From contig CAWAQA010000009.1 of the NCBI GenBank assembly GCA_963784065.1, forward strand, positions 62,001 through 126,000: a DNA stretch of 64,000 nucleotides, written 5' to 3'. Below are positions 58,846-64,000 of the stretch, one piece after another. The position numbers and the translations under genes are program-made. Each line of letters begins with the position of its first letter. Position 1 is the stretch's first letter. Source of the stretch: CAWAQA01 sp963784065. Its GTDB lineage: Bacteria; Acidobacteriota; Vicinamibacteria; Vicinamibacterales; UBA2999. Below the pieces are notes generated by a model. The model was not told the origin of the DNA and searched no databases. It saw nothing but the letters and a program-made list of their open reading frames with translations.

Positions 58846-59559
58846 CTACCCTCCGAACCTGAAGCCGATCGTGAACTGATAGATCCAGCCGCCCAGATCG
58901 ATGCGCGGCTCATCGGCGACAAGCGCGAATTCGGAGCCGAGCGCGGCGTCGGCACTGTGATACCGAATCTCGGCGCCCGCGCTGAGCGTGTTACCGGCGA
59001 AGCGGATGCCGCCGAGCGCCACCGGACCGGTTTCGTTTCCTGACGCGACGAACTGGTCGCGGAAGATCGTCGGCGGCCGCGTGCCGAAATCGACGAACTC
59101 GCCCGATTCGCTGTAGCGCCAGCTGAAGATGCCAAGGCCCGCGCCGAAGTAGGGCTGTATGGCCGACGACTGTCCGAGCGGCAGCACGCGGATAGTGAAC
59201 GAGATCGGCACGATGCGCAGCCGCAGGTCCTGCTCGATCTCGCTGCCGTCGTTGTCGACGAAGTCGCGGTACACGCTCGGAACGGTACTGCGGGAAAACG
59301 CGACGCCGGCGCCGCCCTCGAAGTACTGGCCGAGCGGCACCAGCCATTCGCCGCCCACGGACGCGCCGTTGAAGTCGTCGACGTCAAATGCGAGCAGGCT
59401 GCGATTCTCGGTGAGCACGTCTCCTTCGACGCGTGCGTCCTCGCCGCGCACGGTGAAGTAGCCGAGCGAAAAATTCAGTGTCTGCTGTGCAAATGCGGGT
59501 TGCGCGGTTGCGGCGACCGTCGCGCACGCCACCAGCAGGTACGATCCGAGCTTGTGCAT
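58846..59559 (-). CDS. Outer-membrane beta-barrel protein
   Basis: 237 residues from the ATG at 59559. The signal peptide (L-L-V-A-C-A-T-V-A-A-T-A-Q-P-A-F-A) is followed by alternating strands such as L-N-F-S-L-G-Y-F-T-V, S-F-T-I-R-V-L-P-L and Y-Q-F-T-I-G-F-R-F-G-G, a C-terminus typical of OmpW/OmpA-like eight-stranded barrels. Probably a porin-like or structural protein. Ligand unknown. Confidence 0.75.
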   Translation of the reverse strand: MHKLGSYLLVACATVAATAQPAFAQQTLNFSLGYFTVRGEDARVEGDVLTENRSLLAFDVDDFNGASVGGEWLVPLGQYFEGGAGVAFSRSTVPSVYRDFVDNDGSEIEQDLRLRIVPISFTIRVLPLGQSSAIQPYFGAGLGIFSWRYSESGEFVDFGTRPPTIFRDQFVASGNETGPVALGGIRFAGNTLSAGAEIRYHSADAALGSEFALVADEPRIDLGGWIYQFTIGFRFGG

Positions 59560-59633
59560 CAGAGCCTCCGCTGGTCTCCACAGCAGAGTTGATGCCACCC
59601 GTGCACCGGCAAAAACCCGCGCGTTGGCGGTGA

Positions 59634-60461
59634 TTAGTCTGGTGTTGTCCGCTTTCGAGCACGCTCCACGCGGAAGTCGCGGATGACAGCGAGCACCTGG
59701 TCATGGACGCGGGCGTTGGACGCGACGAGGTGCCCGGCCGCGGGATCGAAGGGCGTCCCGTCCATGCCGGTGACCCGTCCCCCCGCCTCCTCGACGACCA
59801 GTGCGCCCGCCGCGACGTCCCACGGCTTCAGGTACTGTTCCCAGAAGCCCTCGAAGCGGCCTGCAGCCACGTAACACAGATCGAGGGCCGCCGAACCGAG
59901 CCGCCGCACGGCGCGGGCCCGGCCGAGAAAGGTGCCAAAGAGATCCACCAGTTCACCGCCGCTCTGCTTGTGCATGTCGTACGGGAAACCGGTCACCAGC
60001 AACGAATCGAGCAGCGCCGTCGTGTCGGACACGGCCAATCGCTGGCCGTTCAGGTAGGCCCCTTCCCCGCGTTCAGCCGTGAACAACTCCTTGCGGCTCG
60101 GGTCGAACACAGCGCCGACCTCGCGGCGGCCGTCGATCTCGAGGCCGAGCGACGCGCAGTAGATCGGCAGTCCGTGCGCGTAGTTCGTCGTGCCGTCGAG
60201 CGGGTCGAAGACCCAGCGATACGGCGATCGCGCCTGTCCCGCCGGCGATCCGCCGAACTCCTCCGCGAGGATGTCGTGATCGGGAAACCGCTCCGCGAGC
60301 ACCGCCCGGCACATGCGCTCGCATTCGAGGTCGATCTCGGTCACCAGGTCGATGGTGCCCTTCTTGTCCACGCGGAAACCCGCCGCCTGGCCCGCGAGCT
60401 GGATGTCGCCGGCGCGCAGGACGATTTCGGTCGCTGTTGCAAGGAATACAGGATCGGGCAC
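59634..60461 (-). CDS. Inositol monophosphatase-family phosphatase (SuhB-like)
   Basis: 275 residues. I-L-A-E-E-F-G-G and W-V-F-D-P-L-D-G-T-T-N-Y form the metal site and W-D-V-A-A-G-A-L-V-V-E-E-A-G-G-R the third motif. The family hydrolyses inositol phosphates, histidinol phosphate or PAP; the substrate here cannot be assigned. R-R-L-G-S-A-A-L-D-L supports the inositol-type. Followed by short repeats (GTAGACTGAAGACC, 60,530-60,570). Confidence 0.9.
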   Translation of the reverse strand: MPDPVFLATATEIVLRAGDIQLAGQAAGFRVDKKGTIDLVTEIDLECERMCRAVLAERFPDHDILAEEFGGSPAGQARSPYRWVFDPLDGTTNYAHGLPIYCASLGLEIDGRREVGAVFDPSRKELFTAERGEGAYLNGQRLAVSDTTALLDSLLVTGFPYDMHKQSGGELVDLFGTFLGRARAVRRLGSAALDLCYVAAGRFEGFWEQYLKPWDVAAGALVVEEAGGRVTGMDGTPFDPAAGHLVASNARVHDQVLAVIRDFRVERARKRTTPD

Positions 60462-60577
60462 GAACTGGTCTCCGGGCTACGGGGCCCCGGGCTCCCGGCT
60501 CCGGGCCAGCGGCTCCGGGCGACCACTGCAGACCGTAGACCGTAGACTGAAGACCGAAGACCGAGGCCCGGGAACGA

Positions 60578-61021
60578 TCACACCCGCTGCGGCTGGACGC
60601 GTTTGACCATGACGACTTCCATGCCGCCTTCGGGCGCGCGCTGGAGCGTCAGTTCGTCCATGAAGCTGCGTATCAGGAAAATGCCGCGGCCGCTGCCCTT
60701 GAGCACGTTTTCGGGGGCACAGCAATCCGGGAGCGTCGCCGGATCGAAGCCAGGCCCTTCGTCCCTGACGCGAATCGCGATGCCCGGCGGGGTCTCCGTC
60801 GCCAGCGGCGTGAACTCGACGTGCACGCGCTTCTGCTCGTCGTTGCCGTTGCCATGCTTGATCGCGTTGATGACCGACTCGCGCACCGCGACGCCCACCC
60901 AGTGCAGCGCCTCTTCATCCAGGCCCGCCTGCCGGCCGATGTGGTCGGTCACCACCTGGACGAGATCGAGCACGTCAAAGGTGCTGTGGAAGTCGAGACG
61001 GACGGAGTTTCCCCGGGTCAT
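60578..61021 (-). CDS. Anti-sigma-type ATP-binding kinase (RsbW/SpoIIAB-like)
   Basis: 147 residues from the ATG at 61021. The GHKL ATPase motifs are R-E-S-V-I-N-A-I-K-H-G (N box), V-R-D-E-G-P-G-F (G1) and G-S-G-R-G-I-F-L-I-R (G2). Such stand-alone kinases bind sigma factors or phosphorylate anti-anti-sigma proteins in partner-switching pathways. No sigma factor or STAS protein gene adjoins it, so partners must be elsewhere. Codons upstream of the ATG give no convincing domain. Confidence 0.85.
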   Translation of the reverse strand: MTRGNSVRLDFHSTFDVLDLVQVVTDHIGRQAGLDEEALHWVGVAVRESVINAIKHGNGNDEQKRVHVEFTPLATETPPGIAIRVRDEGPGFDPATLPDCCAPENVLKGSGRGIFLIRSFMDELTLQRAPEGGMEVVMVKRVQPQRV

Positions 61022-61180
61022 CTCGTAGATCGTTGCAACAGAAGGTGATGGAATCCCATCGAGCCCCTGCACCCCGGTTGCGGGCCGCGGCAACGCAGCA
61101 GCCCGGACGTCATCTCGACAGGCATACCACCAAGGTTTCGATTATAGAACGCCGGCTGAGCCACCTGCTATAGTTCGGCC

Positions 61181-62488
61181 ATGTCCTCGTCTCACATGGT
61201 GCTGGTGCAGCCGGCCGCCCGCGTGCGCGGCCGCGTGCGGCCGCCCGGTGACAAGTCGATTTCGCATCGCTATGCCCTCGTCTCCGCGATGGCCGAAGGC
61301 ACCACCACGATCCACGGGTATTCCACCGGGGCCGACTGCGCGTCGACGCTGAGCTGCCTGCGGGCGCTCGGCGTCGCGATCGAGCAGGTCGGGCGCGATG
61401 CGCAGCGCGGCCTGAGCGTCACGGTCGGGGGACGCGGCCCGCGCGGGTTCCTCGCGCCTTCGAGCATGCTCGATGCCGGGAACTCCGGGAGCACGATGCG
61501 CATGCTGGCCGGCATCCTTGCCGCCCACCCGTTCCGGGCGTCCATCACGGGCGACGAATCGCTGCAGCGCCGGCCGATGCGCCGGATCATCGTTCCGCTC
61601 GAGCGCATGGGGGCCCGAATCGTCTCATCGGACGGACGGCCGCCGCTCACGATCGAAGGCACGCGCCGCCTGACGCCCATTGACTTCGAGCCGGAGGTCC
61701 CGAGCGCGCAGGTGAAGAGCGCGGTGCTGCTCGCCGGCCTCCATGCCGAGGGCATCACGCGGGTCGTCGAGCCCATGCCTACACGCGATCATACGGAACG
61801 GGCGCTCGAAGCGTTCGGCGCCGAGGTCCTGAGGGCCGGAACCGCGGTCGCCGTCCGGGGTGGCCAGCGGCTGGCCGGCCGGATCGTCCAGGTGCCGGGG
61901 GACATCTCGTCCGCGGCGTTCTGGATGGTCGCCGCGGCCGCCCTGCCCGGCTCCGAGGTCACGATCGAGGAGGTGGGCCTCAACCCCACTCGCACCGGCA
62001 TCATGGACGTCCTGCGCCGTTTCGGCGCCGAGATCGAGGTGCACGACGGGCGGGCGACGGCCGGCGAGCCGATGGGGAGCGTGACCGTGCGCCACCGCGG
62101 GCCGGGGGCCGTGGAGATCGCGCCGGACGAGGTGCCGGGCGTCATCGACGAGCTGCCGGTGCTGGCGGCCTTGGCCACGCATGGTGGCGAGCTGCGCGTC
62201 AGCGGCGCGTCCGAGCTGCGGGTCAAGGAGAGCGATCGCATCTCCGCCCTGGCCAACGGGCTCAGGCGCATGGGCGCCGACATCGAGGAGGCGCCGGACG
62301 GATTCCACGTGCGCGGCGAAAAGCGGCTTCGCGGCGGCGAGGTGGACGCCGAGAACGATCACCGGCTGGCCATGGCGTTCGCCATCGCGGCGCTCGGCGC
62401 CTCGGGGCCGACCACGATTCACGATGCCGGCGCGGCGGCCGTCTCGTATCCGGAGTTCTTCTCCGTGCTCGAGTCCCTGCGGGCGTGA
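61181..62488 (+). CDS. aroA: 5-enolpyruvylshikimate-3-phosphate synthase
   Basis: 435 residues. Sixth step of the shikimate pathway. R-P-P-G-D-K-S-I-S-H-R is the phosphate-binding motif, L-D-A-G-N-S-G-S-T-M-R-M-L the S3P motif, and R-V-K-E-S-D-R and E-N-D-H-R-L-A-M-A further active-site residues. The G-N-S-G-S-T form follows the class II-like variation. TATAGT ends six bases before the ATG and no ribosome site is seen, another possible leaderless start. It overlaps aroK, so the two act together. Confidence 0.93.
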   Translation: MSSSHMVLVQPAARVRGRVRPPGDKSISHRYALVSAMAEGTTTIHGYSTGADCASTLSCLRALGVAIEQVGRDAQRGLSVTVGGRGPRGFLAPSSMLDAGNSGSTMRMLAGILAAHPFRASITGDESLQRRPMRRIIVPLERMGARIVSSDGRPPLTIEGTRRLTPIDFEPEVPSAQVKSAVLLAGLHAEGITRVVEPMPTRDHTERALEAFGAEVLRAGTAVAVRGGQRLAGRIVQVPGDISSAAFWMVAAAALPGSEVTIEEVGLNPTRTGIMDVLRRFGAEIEVHDGRATAGEPMGSVTVRHRGPGAVEIAPDEVPGVIDELPVLAALATHGGELRVSGASELRVKESDRISALANGLRRMGADIEEAPDGFHVRGEKRLRGGEVDAENDHRLAMAFAIAALGASGPTTIHDAGAAAVSYPEFFSVLESLRA

Positions 62489-62982
62489 GGGCGGACAAGC
62501 TGTATCTCGTTGGATTCATGGGGGCGGGCAAGACGACGGTCGCCCGCGTCCTGGGACGCCGTATCGGCTGGCGGTTCGAAGATATCGATCAGCGGATCGA
62601 GTCGCGCGAGCGGCGCACGGTCGCTGCAATCTTTGCGCAGAATGGGGAGGCCTATTTCCGCGAAGCCGAGCGCAGCATCTTGCACGAGTTGCTGCCGGAG
62701 CGTAACGTTATCGTGGCTACGGGCGGCGGCACGTTCGTGGACCCGGACAATCGCATCGCGATGCTTGCCGACGGCGCCGTGGCGTGGCTCGACGTGCCCC
62801 TCACCCGCATCCTCGACCGCGTCCCTCCCGACGGCCGGCGGCCACTGGCCGCCGACCGGGAACAGATGGAACAGCTCTTCGCGCGTCGACAGGTCGCGTA
62901 CGGCCAGGCACACGTCCGTCTCGACGCGTCACGGCCGATCGATGAAGTTGTCGAACGTCTGCTGGAGTGGATCGGGTACTGA
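62485..62982 (+). CDS. aroK: Shikimate kinase
   Basis: 165 residues starting at a GTG that overlaps the aroA stop. The P-loop is G-F-M-G-A-G-K-T-T-V-A, F-E-D-I-D-Q-R-I-E contains the shikimate-binding Asp, G-G-G-T-F-V the Walker-B-like glycine triple, and R-R-P-L-A-A the lid. Phosphorylates shikimate in the aromatic pathway. Its stop overlaps the phosphoesterase start. Confidence 0.93.
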   Translation: MRADKLYLVGFMGAGKTTVARVLGRRIGWRFEDIDQRIESRERRTVAAIFAQNGEAYFREAERSILHELLPERNVIVATGGGTFVDPDNRIAMLADGAVAWLDVPLTRILDRVPPDGRRPLAADREQMEQLFARRQVAYGQAHVRLDASRPIDEVVERLLEWIGY

Positions 62983-63730
62983 TGAAGTACCTGGTAATCA
63001 GCGACATTCACGCGAATCTCGAGGCGCTGGAGGCCACGCTCGCGGCGGGCGGCGACCACGACGGTCTCCTCGTGCTTGGCGATCTGGTCGGCTACGGCGC
63101 CGATCCGAACCCGTGGTCGAGCGCATCCGCGCCCTGCCGTCGGCCGCCATCATCCGCGGCAACCACGACAAGGTGGCGGCCGGACTCGATGACGTCGAAG
63201 GGTTCAACTACCTGGCGCGGCACGCGATCGAGTGGACCGCGGCGGCGCTGACGCCGGACAACCGCGCGTGGCTGGCGGCGCTGCCCAAGGGCCCGCTCGT
63301 CGTGGACCCGCTCGTCGAGATCTGCCACGGCGCGCCGTTCGACGAGGACACCTACATCTTCGACGACCTCGACGCGACGCGCGCGCTGCGGGCGGCGCGG
63401 GCGCCGCTCTGCCTCTTCGGCCACACCCACGTGCCGGCCGCCTTCCGCCTCGAGCGGCGAGGAGCCGACGGCAACATGGAGATGCTGGGGCCGCCGCGCG
63501 GACCGCGCTTTCGCGTCGCGCTCGACCGCGATGCAAAGTACCTGGTGAACTGCGGTGCCGTCGGCCAGCCGCGTGACGGCGACCCGCAGGCGGCCTTTGG
63601 CATGCTCGACACCGATGCGCACGCGCTCACGATCATGCGCGTGCCCTACGACGTGGCCGCCGCCCAGGCGAAGATCATCGCCGCGGGCCTGCCGGAGGTT
63701 CTGGCTCAGCGACTCGCTCTTGGACGGTGA
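62982..63730 (+). CDS. Calcineurin-like metallophosphoesterase, frame broken near 63,110
   Basis: About 250 residues. S-D-I-H-A-N-L-E-A-L opens the two-metal site, followed by L-G-D-L-V-G-Y-G-A-D-P-N. After the frame break I-I-R-G-N-H-D-K, C-H-G-A-P-F and F-G-H-T-H-V-P complete it. Family members (YfcE-like) hydrolyse phosphodiesters, but the true substrate is unknown. ATG overlaps the aroK stop, so it is part of the aro operon. Confidence 0.85.
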
Positions 63731-63771
63731 CTCCCTCGAACCACGGAAGCCACAATGGTCCTGATCGCAGG

Positions 63772-63933
63772 TCAGCTGCGAGGCTTGGACGTTGCGGATG
63801 GGGCGTTGGGATTCTGCCGCCGCAGCGCCGAGGCGTACGCATCCGCCGCCGCCCGGGACCCGAGGATCCAGCCGATCACGATCCCGAGCAGCAGCACCCC
63901 CGGGATATAGAGGAAATGCGCTGCTGTCGGCAT
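63772..63933 (-). CDS. Small single-helix membrane protein (53 residues)
   Basis: Reads M-P-T-A-A-H-F-L-Y-I-P-G-V-L-L-L-G-I-V-I, then G-W-I-L-G-S-R and a charged tail ending in K-P-R-S. One hydrophobic helix (about 7-26) with a cytoplasmic tail. Its ATG overlaps the TGA of the gene upstream (TGATG), which supports translation. Unrecognised; possibly a small subunit of a membrane complex. Confidence 0.6.
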   Translation of the reverse strand: MPTAAHFLYIPGVLLLGIVIGWILGSRAAADAYASALRRQNPNAPSATSKPRS

Positions 63934-64000
63934 CAGGCCCGGCTTCCCCGCTTGAGATCCGATTCGAGCCGCTCCAGCTCGCGCTGCACGGTCGCCATCC
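63933..64000 (-). CDS. C-terminal end of a gene that runs off the window
   Basis: The visible codons read M-A-T-V-Q-R-E-L-E-R-L-E-S-D-L-K-R and stop at 63933, overlapping the next start. It is a helical, coiled-coil-like stretch. The Met at 63998 could be a true start or an internal residue; it cannot be resolved here. Confidence 0.45.
   Translation of the reverse strand, partial: MATVQRELERLESDLKRGSRA

Overview
The window looks like chromosomal DNA of a GC-rich, Gram-negative soil bacterium, most likely an acidobacterium of the Vicinamibacteria type. The grounds are a TonB-dependent receptor with an N-terminal carboxypeptidase-regulatory domain, a Ser/Thr kinase fused to a TolB-like domain and TPRs, a DUF6152 protein, several copies of a secreted protein family opening with R-T-P-D-G-x-P-D, and many short intergenic palindromes. 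This assignment is inference from gene content; no 16S gene is present. I found no tRNA, CRISPR array, insertion sequence or prophage.

Layout. 1-3.4 kb: a partial protein, a DUF2235 hydrolase and a hybrid-free histidine kinase. 3.5-7.5 kb: a small coiled-coil protein, two secreted paralogues, a membrane-anchored protein and a sugar-nucleotide epimerase. 7.6-9.2 kb: an amidohydrolase and the RNase P RNA gene (minus strand). 9.3-22.7 kb is mostly housekeeping on the minus strand: NtrC-type regulator, HtrA protease, LigA, polyprenyl synthase, TatD, MetG, LarC and RadC, then a lipoprotein (+) and a DctA-type transporter. 22.7-26.8 kb: VOC protein, metallo-beta-lactamase-fold protein, palindrome cluster, solute-binding protein, NHL propeller protein. 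26.9-27.4 kb is a strand-asymmetric low-complexity block unlike anything else here. 27.5-35.1 kb: IlvD/Edd dehydratase, 3-hydroxyacyl-CoA dehydrogenase family protein, DUF6152 protein, TonB receptor, two small membrane proteins. 35.1-39.6 kb: kinase-TPR protein, DapF homologue, outer-membrane protein. 39.8-54.3 kb is an accessory, probably catabolic, region: MFS transporter, four more secreted paralogues, two SMP-30-type propellers, M28 peptidase, MBL hydrolase, a Vgb-like propeller fused to a cytochrome c motif, a small cytochrome c, a secreted carboxymuconolactone-decarboxylase-like protein and a tartrate/malate-type dehydrogenase. 54.4-64 kb returns to housekeeping: Dtd, TtcA, glycosyltransferases, DedA, IMPase, anti-sigma kinase, AroA, AroK, phosphoesterase.

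The best candidate for an undescribed system is the 41-54 kb region with its relatives at 3.9-5.6 kb. Six paralogues of one uncharacterised secreted family fall into three subtypes, two copies each. They are interleaved with exported propellers, a cytochrome module and hydrolases. Together this looks like an envelope-located oxidative/hydrolytic pathway fed by the transporters, but the substrate cannot be read from sequence.

Two other points stand out. The DapF homologue has serine at both catalytic cysteine positions. Short palindromic repeats have entered coding DNA: they split ligA, supply stop codons to ttcA and the IlvD/Edd gene, and lie in the N-terminal coding region of one paralogue. 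About twenty genes carry single-base frame breaks. That density suggests indel errors in a long-read assembly more than real gene decay, so broken genes are annotated here as whole loci with the break noted.
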